In this document: positions 27,290 to 36,051 of the stretch, in pieces | Position numbering within the stretch: the first letter of the stretch is position 1 | Layout: the number at the start of each line of letters is the position of its first letter | Assembly: GCF_014646115.1 (NCBI RefSeq) | Contig: NZ_BMMV01000006.1 | Span: 327,989-391,988 of the forward strand | DNA: 64,000 nucleotides | Direction of reading: 5' to 3' | DNA from: Streptomyces camponoticapitis | Lineage (GTDB): Bacteria > Actinomycetota > Actinomycetes > Streptomycetales > Streptomycetaceae | Program-made: the position numbers and the translations under genes | The notes under the pieces: model-generated | What the model was told of the DNA's origin: nothing | The model's input: the letters and a program-made list of their open reading frames with translations, nothing else | The model's database searches: none

Positions 27290-27906
27290 GAGGCTCCGAC
27301 TCCGGCCGAGGATATGGAATGGGCGGTCAGTGCGATGAGTGCGCTGAGAGTGCTGTCCATCTCGCGGGCATCACAGGTGACGAGTGGGGTGTCTGGGGCG
27401 AGGTCGAGCTTCTTGCGCACGATCTCCAGGTCGTAGTCAGGCGAGTCAGGAAAGGTATTGACTGCCACGGCGTACGGCAAACCGCGCTCCTCGATGAGAT
27501 CCATCACCTCGAAGGATTCGTCCAGGCGCCGGGTGTCGACCAGGACGAGCGCACCGAGCGCCCCGAAGGCGATGCCCTCCCACAGAGGAAGGAAGCGGCG
27601 CTGCCCCGGAGTTCCGTACAGATACAGGACAACTCGCCCGCCCGGCAGTGTCAGTCGACCGAAGTCGATGGCGACCGTGGTGGTCGTCTTGTCCCGCAGG
27701 CCGACGAAACTGAGATCGTCGGCGCCGGCCGCCGCGTCCGTCATGACTTCGTCGGTGTGCAGCGTGGGTATCTGTGAAAGCGTCTTGATCGCGGTCGTCT
27801 TGCCGACGCCGAGAGGACCCGCGACAAGGATCTTGGCTCTCTGGTGCTCCCCCTCGGGGAGGTACACGGGACGCGGGCTAGGCGACACGGAGTGACTGGA
27901 GTCCAC
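27286..27906 (-). CDS. cvnD: Conservon GTPase CvnD
   Basis: 206 residues. Walker A-like KILVAGPLGVGKTTAIKTLS, switch region EVMTDAAAGADDLSFVGLRDKTTTTVAIDFG (Thr-rich), and YGTPGQRRFLPLWEG correspond to the small-GTPase/MglA-like CvnD family. CvnA-D form a membrane complex resembling a eukaryotic G-protein receptor system in S. coelicolor and S. griseus studies, with CvnD releasing on GTP binding. Starts 29 bases inside cvnC. Confidence 0.92.
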   Translation of the reverse strand: MDSSHSVSPSPRPVYLPEGEHQRAKILVAGPLGVGKTTAIKTLSQIPTLHTDEVMTDAAAGADDLSFVGLRDKTTTTVAIDFGRLTLPGGRVVLYLYGTPGQRRFLPLWEGIAFGALGALVLVDTRRLDESFEVMDLIEERGLPYAVAVNTFPDSPDYDLEIVRKKLDLAPDTPLVTCDAREMDSTLSALIALTAHSISSAGVGAS

Positions 27907-28255
27907 TCAGCACCTCTTCCATGAGTTGCATCGACGGCCGGCCGGCGCGCGAGGGGGCGAGGGCATCCGGCACCGGCACGCTGGCTTTTAACAGTCCGTC
28001 ACTGACAAGTTGTTCGGCGAGCATCAGACCGACGCTGGCCGGCAGTCCGAGATAGGCGGCTATCTCGACGGCCGTGAGGGAACCGTCCGTCACCAGCTCG
28101 ACGACCCGGTGGTGCACCGGCGTGTGGTAAGCGGCGAGCGGAAGCCCGCTGGCACGCAGGGCCGTGAGCGTGTCGAGGGTGGTGGGCAACGGGGCACCGC
28201 CGGCTCCGGTCGCCAGATACGCCGGAAGAAGGCGCCGCTGATGACCGCGGCTCAT
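27878..28255 (-). CDS. cvnC: Conservon protein CvnC (DUF742)
   Basis: 125 residues of the DUF742 family. RRLLPAYLATGAGGAPLPTT and the winged-helix-like DGSLTAVEIAAYLGLPASVG followed by ASVPVPDALAPSRAGRPSMQ match CvnC proteins. Thought to bridge the kinase-like and GTPase components. ATGA overlap with cvnB upstream and overlap with cvnD downstream. Confidence 0.92.
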   Translation of the reverse strand: MSRGHQRRLLPAYLATGAGGAPLPTTLDTLTALRASGLPLAAYHTPVHHRVVELVTDGSLTAVEIAAYLGLPASVGLMLAEQLVSDGLLKASVPVPDALAPSRAGRPSMQLMEEVLSGLQSLRVA

Positions 28256-28671
28256 GACGCGCTGTCATGGCTACGGGCGGAGACGGACATGTGCTGCTCC
28301 CCGAGCTTCTTCGCCTGGCGCGCCATCATGTGGACGACCACGCCCATATGCATCGAGTCGTCACCCGCGGCCGCGATCAGGGTGTTGGCCCCGGCCGGCA
28401 TGACCATGTAAGTGCCCTCGGCGATCTTCACCGTGACGGTCTCGATGGGGGTGTCCGGCGCGGCACCCAGCGCCGGGATGACGGCGGCGCGAGAAGCGGC
28501 GTGCAGGGCGGAGGTCATCGCGGCCACGCCGTCCGCGTCGTCCGCCGAAAGGTTCTCGGACCGGGCCTGGACCATCCCGTCGAGGGTCATGAGCAGGGCG
28601 TGGCGGACTCCTGGGATCTCGGTGATGGGGTCCAGGTACCAGGTCTCGTTCTCGCCGTTGGGAATGGTCAC
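28252..28671 (-). CDS. cvnB: Conservon roadblock/LC7 protein CvnB
   Basis: 139 residues. Typical roadblock/LC7 fold: GVRHALLMTLDGMVQARSEN, ADDADGVAAMTSALHAASRA, TVTVKIAEGTYMVMPAGANT. These proteins act as regulators of small GTPases such as CvnD. Start and stop both overlap neighbouring conservon genes by four bases. Confidence 0.93.
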   Translation of the reverse strand: MTIPNGENETWYLDPITEIPGVRHALLMTLDGMVQARSENLSADDADGVAAMTSALHAASRAAVIPALGAAPDTPIETVTVKIAEGTYMVMPAGANTLIAAAGDDSMHMGVVVHMMARQAKKLGEQHMSVSARSHDSAS

Positions 28672-30044
28672 TGTGTTTCCTCCGAATCAGAACCGGTTCG
28701 GCCGCTTTCGAGGCCGTCCTGGAATTCACTCCAGGCCTTGCGAGACCGCTCCGGGTCCGGGGCACGGTACGAGGGAACGGTGAGTCCGCCGGTGGATCCC
28801 GCCGGCCCGCGGCGGCGGCGCTGCGGCAGACCGTCCGCACTGTCCGGTGCGGAGGCTCGCGACTTCTCGTCGTCCGCGGCGGGGGTTTCGGTCGCCGCGG
28901 GGGGCCGTCGCTCCGCCTTCGGCGCCACGGGCGGCTGGGGAGCCATCGCGGACGGCGGCTCGGCCTCCTCGTCGATCGAGGCCAGAAGGTTCGGGGGAAT
29001 GGTCACCACAGCGCGCACCCCGCCATAGGGAGACGGATTGTCGACGGAGACATGAAAGCCGTAGTCGGCGACGAGCCGGCCGATGGCGACGAAACCCTGG
29101 GACGGCGGGTCGCCCAGCTCGGTGAGCATGACATCTTTGCTGTCGGCCGACACCAGCCGTACACCCCGCGCGGCCGCTTCCGCGGTCATGCCCTTGCCTG
29201 CGTCGTCAACCGTGATGCTGACGTTGCCGTTTCCGGTCTGGATCAGGCTGACATCCACCGCGAGGTCGTCACGGGAGTGCTCCAGCGCGTTGGCCATCAG
29301 CTCCGCGCAGGCCACGGCGACCGGCTCGGCGGCACGGCCGACGATCCCGACGTTGGAGGCTATTCGCGAGTTGATCTTTATTCGGTCGAAGCCGCGCAGT
29401 CGGGAAGAGGCACCCGTGACGAGTTCGGCCACGTAGGTGTCCTTGCGGACGTGTCCCGGCCACGCCCCGCACACGATGGCGGTCCGCTGGATGAGCCGCA
29501 GATTCTGCTCGTTGAGATGGTCGGCGGCGAGCATACGGTGCGTCAGTTGCCGTGATCCCGTGAACTCCCTCTGCAGGGCGTCGAGTTCCGACTGCAGCCG
29601 GTACGACAGCGCCTGCGAGTCCTGGCTCGCGCCCCGCAGGGCAGCCCTGGCGGCGGCGTCGACGCGACGACGCTCGGTCAGGACCATCTCCGACACCTTG
29701 GTGAGTACGGAGTCGAGGAGCTCCGCGTCCTCGGGTCCCGCCTTCTTCTCATGGAGCAGCCCGGGGACCGGATGGTGGGAGCTGATCAGATTGAGCTTGA
29801 GGGCCGGAAGCCGGGCGGAGACGAGATGACTCACCTCGGCGCGGAACCGGTCCTCGCGGGCCTCCGCGTCGTCCGTGCGGGATTCGGCGGAGCGCGTGCG
29901 CGCCTCGGCGCTCTTCAGGGCTGCGTCCATTTCTCTGCACCGTCGCATCTGTTTGCGACGTGAGAGCGCCAGCAGCAGTGCGACGACAGCCATGACGACC
30001 GTCATGGCGCCGAGCACAATGGCGGGTTCTGAGGGAGAGGTCAC
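28668..30044 (-). CDS. cvnA: Conservon sensor kinase-like protein CvnA
   Basis: 458 residues. One N-terminal membrane helix (AIVLGAMTVVMAVVALLLAL), a long charged coiled-coil-like stretch, then a GHKL ATPase domain with CAELMANALEHSRDD and VDDAGKGMTAEAAARG. The C-terminal tail is Pro/Arg-rich. No large extracytoplasmic sensing domain is present, shorter than some CvnA proteins. Expected to sit in the membrane and recruit CvnB-D. First gene of the 9.3-kb operon-like array. The GTG start is weakly supported; no better site is seen upstream. Confidence 0.88.
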   Translation of the reverse strand: MTSPSEPAIVLGAMTVVMAVVALLLALSRRKQMRRCREMDAALKSAEARTRSAESRTDDAEAREDRFRAEVSHLVSARLPALKLNLISSHHPVPGLLHEKKAGPEDAELLDSVLTKVSEMVLTERRRVDAAARAALRGASQDSQALSYRLQSELDALQREFTGSRQLTHRMLAADHLNEQNLRLIQRTAIVCGAWPGHVRKDTYVAELVTGASSRLRGFDRIKINSRIASNVGIVGRAAEPVAVACAELMANALEHSRDDLAVDVSLIQTGNGNVSITVDDAGKGMTAEAAARGVRLVSADSKDVMLTELGDPPSQGFVAIGRLVADYGFHVSVDNPSPYGGVRAVVTIPPNLLASIDEEAEPPSAMAPQPPVAPKAERRPPAATETPAADDEKSRASAPDSADGLPQRRRRGPAGSTGGLTVPSYRAPDPERSRKAWSEFQDGLESGRTGSDSEETQ

Positions 30045-30745
30045 GGAAAAAGGGTCCTAGGGGTTCGAGGGGGGAATGGGCGGGATAAACGACGCTCCCC
30101 GCCCGCGGGGTGGTCACGTCGGACAGCGCTGCGGGCCCGGCATACCAAGGCGCCGACGATTCGGGGAAGTTCGGGGAACCGGAATCGCGAGGCCGCCCGG
30201 ACCGAGAGGGACGCATGCCTGTCTACCCTTGGCGGCTCCACGCGAGACCACGCGAAGGAGATCTCCATGCGGTACACAGCAAACCTCCCCTTTCTGCGCG
30301 TCACAGTTGCCGGGCTTCGACACGTAGCACCCGGACCGGTCATGATCGCCCAGGTTCATCGTCGAGACTCCACGCCGGACAGAGGGCGACACAGTCGCCT
30401 CCGCCATCAAGTGGAACCGCACCTCGGTGAGGGATCACGCCAAAGCGACGCCAGCTTAAGGGAGTTGACCGCCAACTTTCAGCGCCAGTGTCCAGGCCGT
30501 AATGATCATGCGGGAGAAACTGGGCCAGGTGGGGAGCAACCGCCGACCAGGAGCCGGCCGCATCTCAAAACCCGGGCCGGCGGACGGGCAGACGGGCGGA
30601 CCGCCCGGAGGGGCCCGACGGCGCCGCCTGTCGCGGTCGTCACCCGCTTGCGCCACATCGGCACGTGCCGCGTCGCAGGGGCCCGGACGCCGATGTTGAG
30701 TGGGTGGCGGGGCCCCGAGCCGCTGGTCGTAGAGAGGGAACCGCC
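30045..30745. other. 700-bp region upstream of the conservon operon
   Basis: Probably contains the promoter for the minus-strand conservon-diterpene array. No gene is well supported. One point stands out: AAGGAG eight bases before ATG at 30267 opens MRYTANLPFLRVTVAGLRHV, a good ribosome site, but the frame then becomes Arg/Gly-rich non-coding-like sequence and runs into the next gene. It may be a short peptide lost by frameshift or chance. Confidence 0.4.
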
Positions 30746-31168
30746 ATGGCGTCGTTCAAGGACAACCTGGCCGACGACGTCACCCTTGAGGGCGTGGTGA
30801 TGAACGGTGTGCTCAGGGACCGGGACGCCGTGCTGGCACAACTCGCGGTCGTGAGCGGGTTCTACCGCGACCGGGTGGACGACTTCAGCTTCGACGCCGG
30901 CGACTACCACGTGGAGGAGTACACCGCGGTCGTCGCGGGGCGGCCGATCAAGGCCACGGCGACGATGCACCGCAACGCGGACGGAAAGATCGACGCGGTC
31001 GTCGTCAACCACCGGCCGCTGGCCGCGGCGCTGACGTTCTCGCGCCTGATCGCCGAGTCGCCGATCGGCGCCGAGTGGGACAGGAACCGCTTCTACCGCC
31101 CGGAGGGGCAGACCTACCAGGACCTCCTGGACTACTCGGACACGCCGGAAGGCTCACCGCCGGTGTGA
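30746..31168 (+). CDS. SnoaL-like/NTF2-fold protein
   Basis: 140 residues with an NTF2-like pattern: an N-terminal helix (MASFKDNLADDVTLEGVVMN), a helix beginning RDAVLAQLAVVSGFY, and strands DDFSFDAGDYHVEEYTAVVA, IKATATMHRNADGKIDAVVV. This fold includes polyketide cyclases and many small-ligand binders; no catalytic residues can be named. GAGAGGG precedes the ATG. Convergent with the second exporter gene. Confidence 0.65.
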   Translation: MASFKDNLADDVTLEGVVMNGVLRDRDAVLAQLAVVSGFYRDRVDDFSFDAGDYHVEEYTAVVAGRPIKATATMHRNADGKIDAVVVNHRPLAAALTFSRLIAESPIGAEWDRNRFYRPEGQTYQDLLDYSDTPEGSPPV

Positions 31169-31191
31169 GCCGCGACCGTGGACTCGGTCGC
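31151..31191. terminator. Two hairpins at a convergent junction
   Basis: GGCTCAC (31151-31157) pairs with GTGAGCC (31165-31171), then GCGACC (31172-31177) pairs with GGTCGC (31186-31191). They overlap both stop codons of the convergent SnoaL-like and MFS genes, consistent with a compact bidirectional terminator. Confidence 0.45.
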
Positions 31192-32783
31192 TAGGCCGCC
31201 GCACCCGGGGTCGCTTCCGGTGTCGCCCCTTCGTCCGACGCGTCGGCCCGGGGGGATCCTCTGTTGATCATGATGGCGCCGATGACCGCGGCGGCGAGGA
31301 GGATGATCGCCGCCCAGGTGATGGCGACGGTGAAACCGTGGACCGTGCCCGTGTTCACGATGCGTGTCCGCTCCGCCCGCGTCAGAGGTCCCTCGCGCGC
31401 CGCCGCGGCCAGATGGCTGGTCAGATACGTGGCCGTGGCCGTCGTCGCGATCGTGTTCAACAGGGACGTACCGATGGAACCGCCCACCTGCTGCGCGGTG
31501 TTGACCGACGCGGAAGTGACTCCTGAGTCCCGTGGGGCGACTCCCATCGTGGCCGTGGAGACGACGGGCAGGAAGGTCAGTCCGAGCCCGAAGCCCAGCA
31601 GGATCGTGCCGGGCAGGATGTGCCCCGCGTAGCTGGAGTGCGTGTCGAGAAAGGTCAGCGAGTACATTCCCCCGGCGCTCAGCAGCAGTCCGGGGACCAG
31701 CAGGAAGCGCGGCGGTACGAGGGGAAGCAGCCGGGCCGAGATCTGGGTCGAGCCGATGATGACTCCGGCCGACAGCGGCAGGAAGGCGAGTCCGGCGCTG
31801 AGTGGCGAGTACCCGAGGATGTTCTGCAGGAAGAACGTGAGGAACAGGAAGGCGCCGAACAGGCCGATCGTCGTCAGCGCCATCACGATGACCGAGCCGC
31901 CACGGTTGCGCTCCCCGATGATGTGCAGCGGCAGCAGCGGATCGGATGACTTCGTCTGCCACCAGGTGAACGCCGCGAGCAGGGCGATGCCGATGCTCAG
32001 CACCGCCAGGACCTCCGCGGAGGTCCACCCGTCGGACTCGGCCCTGCTGAACCCGTACACGATCGCGACGAGGCCCCCGCTGCCCAGGACGACCCCCGGG
32101 ATGTCGAGGTGCGCGCCCTTGGCTCCCGCCCGGTCCTTGAGCAGCGTGAGGGCGCCGACGACGGCGAGAAGGGCGATGAGGACGTTCACGTACAGGCACC
32201 AGCGCCAGCTGAGCCATTCGGTGAGGATGCCGCCCAGCAGGAGTCCGATGGCGGAGCCGCCGCCCGCGATGGCGCTGAAGACACCGAAGGCCTTGGCGCG
32301 TTCCCTGCCCGACGGGAAGGTCGTGGTGAGCAGGGAGAGCGCGGAGGGCGCCAGGAGGGCGGCGAAGACGCCCTGCAGCGCGCGGGAGAGATAGAGCATC
32401 TCCTGCCCGAAGGACGCGCCACCGAGCGCGGAGGCGCCCGCGAAACCGATGAGGCCGATGATGAACGTGCGCTTACGGCCGACCAGGTCGGCGACCCGGC
32501 CACCGAGCAGCAGCAGTCCGCCGAAGGCCAGGGTGTACGCGGTGATCACCCACTGGCGGTTTCCGTTGCTGATGCCGAGGTCGCGCTGTGCGGACGGAAG
32601 GGCGATGTTCACGATCGTCGCGTCGAGCACCACCATGAGCTGCGCGGTCGCGATGACGGCCAGGGCCCACCAGCGATTCGGATCGGGTTCGTCCACCACG
32701 GGGCCGACGTCGCCGGTCCGCGAACCGCCGTTCGTCCCGCTTCCTGTTCCGTCCGGCGGGTCGGGGGTCGACGGCTCACTCAT
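31191..32783 (-). CDS. MFS transporter, DHA2 family
   Basis: 530 residues, about 14 membrane segments. Helix 1 motif MVVLDATIVNIALPSAQRDL and loop GGRVADLVGRKRTFIIGLIG identify the EmrB/QacA group; LLLGGILTEWLSWRWCLYVN is motif C. Likely proton-driven export of a hydrophobic compound. It is a paralogue of the exporter at 4.6-6.3 kb but clearly divergent. GAAGGAAG precedes the ATG. Export of the diterpenoid made to the left is conceivable but the gene is separated by another transcription unit. Confidence 0.9.
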   Translation of the reverse strand: MSEPSTPDPPDGTGSGTNGGSRTGDVGPVVDEPDPNRWWALAVIATAQLMVVLDATIVNIALPSAQRDLGISNGNRQWVITAYTLAFGGLLLLGGRVADLVGRKRTFIIGLIGFAGASALGGASFGQEMLYLSRALQGVFAALLAPSALSLLTTTFPSGRERAKAFGVFSAIAGGGSAIGLLLGGILTEWLSWRWCLYVNVLIALLAVVGALTLLKDRAGAKGAHLDIPGVVLGSGGLVAIVYGFSRAESDGWTSAEVLAVLSIGIALLAAFTWWQTKSSDPLLPLHIIGERNRGGSVIVMALTTIGLFGAFLFLTFFLQNILGYSPLSAGLAFLPLSAGVIIGSTQISARLLPLVPPRFLLVPGLLLSAGGMYSLTFLDTHSSYAGHILPGTILLGFGLGLTFLPVVSTATMGVAPRDSGVTSASVNTAQQVGGSIGTSLLNTIATTATATYLTSHLAAAAREGPLTRAERTRIVNTGTVHGFTVAITWAAIILLAAAVIGAIMINRGSPRADASDEGATPEATPGAAA

Positions 32784-32892
32784 CGTTGGCTTCCTTCGCA
32801 GTGGACCTCTGCTGTGCGCGTCAGCAGCTCACTATTCAGGACAGAACATCACAAACAGTAACTCTTTTGCCGCGCCGGGCCGGATCGCGCGC

Positions 32893-32938
32893 GAGGGAGC
32901 TTGGTGTGTGTCCCGTAGAGGGAGCTTGGCGTGTCTCG
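32893..32938. repeat. Direct repeat upstream of the MFS exporter
   Basis: GAGGGAGCTTGG occurs at 32893 and 32918, each followed by YGTGT and then CGTAG, giving two imperfect 25-base units in tandem. They lie about 110 bases upstream of the exporter start, so they could be tandem binding sites or a simple duplication. Confidence 0.5.
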
Positions 32939-32955
32939 TAGGCGGACCGTGCGAC

Positions 32956-33504
32956 TCAGACCTCGGGAAGGGATGGATCGGGTGTCCAGGGGGTCGGTGC
33001 GCTGATGGACCAGCGTTCGTGGTCCCGCCAGTCCCCGTCGATGTAGAGGTACGCGGGCGAGACCCCTTCGTAGCGGAAGCCCAGCCGCTGGACCAGGGCC
33101 AGGGATGCCTTGTTCGCCGGCTGAATGTTGGCCTCCAGCCGGTGGAGCCGCAGGTCGGTGAAGGCGTGTCGCAGAGTGGCGACGAGCCCTTCGGTCATGT
33201 AGCCGCACCCCGCGGAAGGGGCGAAGGCGGCGTAGCCCAGGGACGCGCCCTGGTAGCGGCCACGGATGATCGAGTTGATGTTGACCATGCCTGCGGCCGC
33301 GCCGGTCTCCCGGACACGGACCAGATAACCCCGGTTGGTGCCGTCCTCGAAGCGGTGCATCCAGGCCTGGAACTCCTCCGCCGTCCCGGGCAGCCGCATC
33401 CACGGCAGGTGCAGCTCGGAACTGGCCTGTACGAGCGTGCAGAACTCGTCCTGGTCGGAGAGGGTGAGCGGGCGTAGTTCGACTCGCTGCGGCATCTTCG
33501 GCAT
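32956..33504 (-). CDS. GNAT family N-acetyltransferase (RimJ/RimL-like)
   Basis: 182 residues. VELRPLTLSDQDEFCTLVQA at the N-terminus, the acetyl-CoA loop region ASLGYAAFAPSAGCGYMTEG (Q/RxxGxG/A variant) and HRLEANIQPANKASLALVQR with LGFRYEGV are characteristic of the RimJ/RimL branch, which acetylates N-terminal or small amine substrates. An internal ATG nine bases later (MPQRVELRP) is an equally possible start. Target unknown. Confidence 0.87.
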   Translation of the reverse strand: MPKMPQRVELRPLTLSDQDEFCTLVQASSELHLPWMRLPGTAEEFQAWMHRFEDGTNRGYLVRVRETGAAAGMVNINSIIRGRYQGASLGYAAFAPSAGCGYMTEGLVATLRHAFTDLRLHRLEANIQPANKASLALVQRLGFRYEGVSPAYLYIDGDWRDHERWSISAPTPWTPDPSLPEV

Positions 33505-33611
33505 GGGCCAACGTTAGGCCTGGTGAGTGACGGCAGCCGCATCGGCGGTCGACAGCCCCGCCGTCCGTAAATCTCTCGCGCGTGCCGTCGTCCGGATGAT
33601 GGGGTGGCACG

Positions 33612-34562
33612 GTGACCGACGACGAGGCGACGGCCGTCCGGCCGTTGACACTGGCCTGGGTGGGCCGGCAGCTGGGGGCCGGCGAACGGATCGTCAGGAC
33701 CGAGGCGCTGCACGGCGGCATCACCGCCGAAATGCGGAGGCTGACCATCAGCACGCGGGACGCGGGCACCCGTGACCTGGTGCTGCGGACCTTCGTCGAC
33801 GTGGAGCACGCCGAGGACGCGCTGAACAGGGAGGCCGGCGCCCTGGCCCTGCTGGCGGGGACCGACGTGCCCGCTCCTGAACTGGTCGCGGTCGATCCGG
33901 CCGCCGCGCACTGCGAGTATCCCTCGCTCCTGATGACACATCTGGCGGGCCGGACGGTCCTCGACGACGAGGGACTGGAGGCACGTATCCCTCTGCTGGC
34001 CCGTCAACTCGTCGCTGTCCACGCGCTGCGGCCCGCCGGCCGGCCCCGGACGTATGCGACGTTGACGACCGCCGACACCGTCGTGACTCCGAAGGGCGCC
34101 GACGCGGCGGCATGGGCCGCGGCGATCGACGTGATCCGCGGGCCCGCACCCGCCTACGAAGGCCGGTTCCTGCACCGCGACTTCCACCCCGGCAACGTGC
34201 TGTTCGACATGTCGCCCCCGAACCAGGCGGGTCCCCGGATCACCGGCGTCGTCGACTGGGCAGGGACATCCTGGGGCCCGGCGGACCTCGACGTGGCGCA
34301 CTGCTCCACCAATCTCGCGCTGCTGCACGGCCCGGCGTGGGGTGCGCGGTTCGCCGAGGCCTACGAGGAGGCCGGTGGAACCCTGGCCGCGGCCGCGAGC
34401 GAGCGGCTGTACTGGCGGGTGCGGGACGGGCTCGCGTTCTCGGAAGAAGTGCGGGCGGTGTCGCGGCCGTGGCGGGAGGCAGGGAGAACAGAGCTGACGG
34501 CGCGAGCCGTGGAGGAGCGACTGGACGCCTATGTCACCACCCTGATGGACACGCCGGGCTGA
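33612..34562 (+). CDS. Aminoglycoside phosphotransferase (APH) family protein
   Basis: 316 residues with the APH kinase-like fold. Brenner motif FLHRDFHPGNVLFDM holds the catalytic Asp, and GVVDWAGTSWGPADLDVAH the metal-binding Asp. SLLMTHLAGRTVLDDEG marks the hinge. Members phosphorylate antibiotics or sugars and other metabolites; the substrate cannot be inferred here. GTG start. Isolated transcription unit, divergent from the acetyltransferase with about 110 bases between them. Confidence 0.85.
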   Translation: MTDDEATAVRPLTLAWVGRQLGAGERIVRTEALHGGITAEMRRLTISTRDAGTRDLVLRTFVDVEHAEDALNREAGALALLAGTDVPAPELVAVDPAAAHCEYPSLLMTHLAGRTVLDDEGLEARIPLLARQLVAVHALRPAGRPRTYATLTTADTVVTPKGADAAAWAAAIDVIRGPAPAYEGRFLHRDFHPGNVLFDMSPPNQAGPRITGVVDWAGTSWGPADLDVAHCSTNLALLHGPAWGARFAEAYEEAGGTLAAAASERLYWRVRDGLAFSEEVRAVSRPWREAGRTELTARAVEERLDAYVTTLMDTPG

Positions 34563-34582
34563 GCCAAGGCAGTCCGGAGACC

Positions 34583-35293
34583 TCACCAGCGGTCAGGTCG
34601 AAGCCCCGCGAGCGGCGAAGGCACGGCGCGGGCACGGAGGACCATGAGGGAGTCCTCCATCGTGGCCACCATGGCGAAGGGGAACCGGTCGAGCTCAAGA
34701 CAGAGCGCGACGTCATCAGGGTGGACTCCTTCACGCACACCCTCCGCCAACTCGTGGGCGGCCCGGGACTCGCCCGCGCGGCGGAGAAACTCGGCAGCGT
34801 CCGTCCCAGCCTCGGTGGCCCTCCGGGCGATGTACTGCGCGCACGCCAGATCCTCATCCGCTCGGCCGTCTTCACCGGTGACCACGAACGTGGCGCTGTC
34901 ACACTCGTACGTCCGCAGGAGCCTTGCCGTCGCCTCGGCGACCACGAAGCCGGCGCACAGCACCAGCGACGCCTCCTTGACCGCGAGGGCGCCGACCGTC
35001 CCCGCCGTGGTCTTCTGCACGACGGTCCGTCCGCCAAGGTCGATGGACCGCAGCAGACCCGGGGAGTTGACGGTGTCGAACCCGGGTGCGGGCGGACCGT
35101 CCTTGACCGCCACCCAGTCCGGGTGGCGAGCCTTGAGCGCGAGGGCGTCGTCCGGCGACTCGGCGAGGACGATCTTCTCCGCCCCCTGGGCGAAGGCCCA
35201 GGCGGCCACCGTGAAAGCGCGCATGACGTCGACCACGACCGCCACGGACGGGGCTTCGACCAGCTCAGCGATACCAAGGAAACGAGCGTCCAT
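34583..35293 (-). CDS. 2-phosphosulfolactate phosphatase (ComB)-like protein
   Basis: 236 residues. [55 protein letters not shown] and the segment [20 protein letters not shown] resemble the ComB fold, whose founding member is a Mg-dependent acid phosphatase in coenzyme M synthesis. Actinobacteria do not make coenzyme M by that route, so this is more likely a paralogue of unknown substrate. Start uncertain: no strong ribosome site precedes this ATG, and the frame extends to 35341. Confidence 0.75.
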   Translation of the reverse strand: MDARFLGIAELVEAPSVAVVVDVMRAFTVAAWAFAQGAEKIVLAESPDDALALKARHPDWVAVKDGPPAPGFDTVNSPGLLRSIDLGGRTVVQKTTAGTVGALAVKEASLVLCAGFVVAEATARLLRTYECDSATFVVTGEDGRADEDLACAQYIARRATEAGTDAAEFLRRAGESRAAHELAEGVREGVHPDDVALCLELDRFPFAMVATMEDSLMVLRARAVPSPLAGLRPDRW

Positions 35294-35353
35294 CCGGTCA
35301 TGATCGCGTACGCCCGACCCTTGGCACCCGGACAGTGCCACACGTCACAGCGG

Positions 35354-35800
35354 TCAGGATGCCTCGACAGCCTTCTTGATGCGCTCGCCGAAGGCCGGTG
35401 CGTCCTTACGGGCCGCGCCGAGCGCCAGACCCACCAGCACCTTTCCGACGCCGTGGCCCTCAAGGGCGTTGTAGAGACGTACCTGCGTGCTTCCGTTCGC
35501 GGCTTCCTGCAGGTCGTAGCCACCCTCGGAGGCGGTTACCGAATTCTTGCTGGTCTCCCTCCAGCGGATCTTCCGGGGGGCTTCCATTTCGGTGATCACC
35601 ATTTCGCGGTTCGACTTCATACCCGCGTCCTTCACGGTGGTCCGAAAAACCGTCCCGACCGATGTGGGGCCTGCCGGGACCTTGTCGATCCGCTGTACGC
35701 GCGGGCTGAACTCAGGGTCGTTCGTGCCATCCGCGAGGTAGGCGAAGACCTCTTCGATGGGCCGGTCAATCTCGGTAACCGTTTCAAACGTGCCGCTCAT
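35354..35800 (-). CDS. SRPBCC family (START-like) protein
   Basis: 148 residues. Begins MSGTFETVTEIDRPIEEVFA, the usual polyketide cyclase/dehydrase-like START domain opening, with EFSPRVQRIDKVPAGPTSVG and KIRWRETSKNSVTASEGGYD continuing the curved sheet. Binds hydrophobic ligands in many relatives; no ligand can be named. AAGGAG precedes the ATG. Confidence 0.85.
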   Translation of the reverse strand: MSGTFETVTEIDRPIEEVFAYLADGTNDPEFSPRVQRIDKVPAGPTSVGTVFRTTVKDAGMKSNREMVITEMEAPRKIRWRETSKNSVTASEGGYDLQEAANGSTQVRLYNALEGHGVGKVLVGLALGAARKDAPAFGERIKKAVEAS

Positions 35801-36025
35801 GGCTGATCGCTCCTTGATTCCAGTACACCGTTCAATCCAGGACCAGAGTCCTGGAGCCGACGGCGCTCAACGGAATTCGCTTGCGACTGCAGACCATCGA
35901 AATGTCTGCGCCTTGGTGCTGGCCGGTCCAGAAAATTAGATCATGAATTCCACAAGATCGCAGTGGAGCGGAAACGACACGTTCGCCGCCTCTTCCGTAA
36001 ATCCCGGCTCCGTGCGCCGGGGATT

Positions 36026-36051
36026 ACGGGACAGCCCTACGGGACAGCCCT
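36026..36051. repeat. 13-bp perfect tandem duplication
   Basis: ACGGGACAGCCCT occurs twice back to back (36026-36038 and 36039-36051), ending inside the stop codon of the TetR gene. Probably a recent slippage duplication. Confidence 0.7.
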
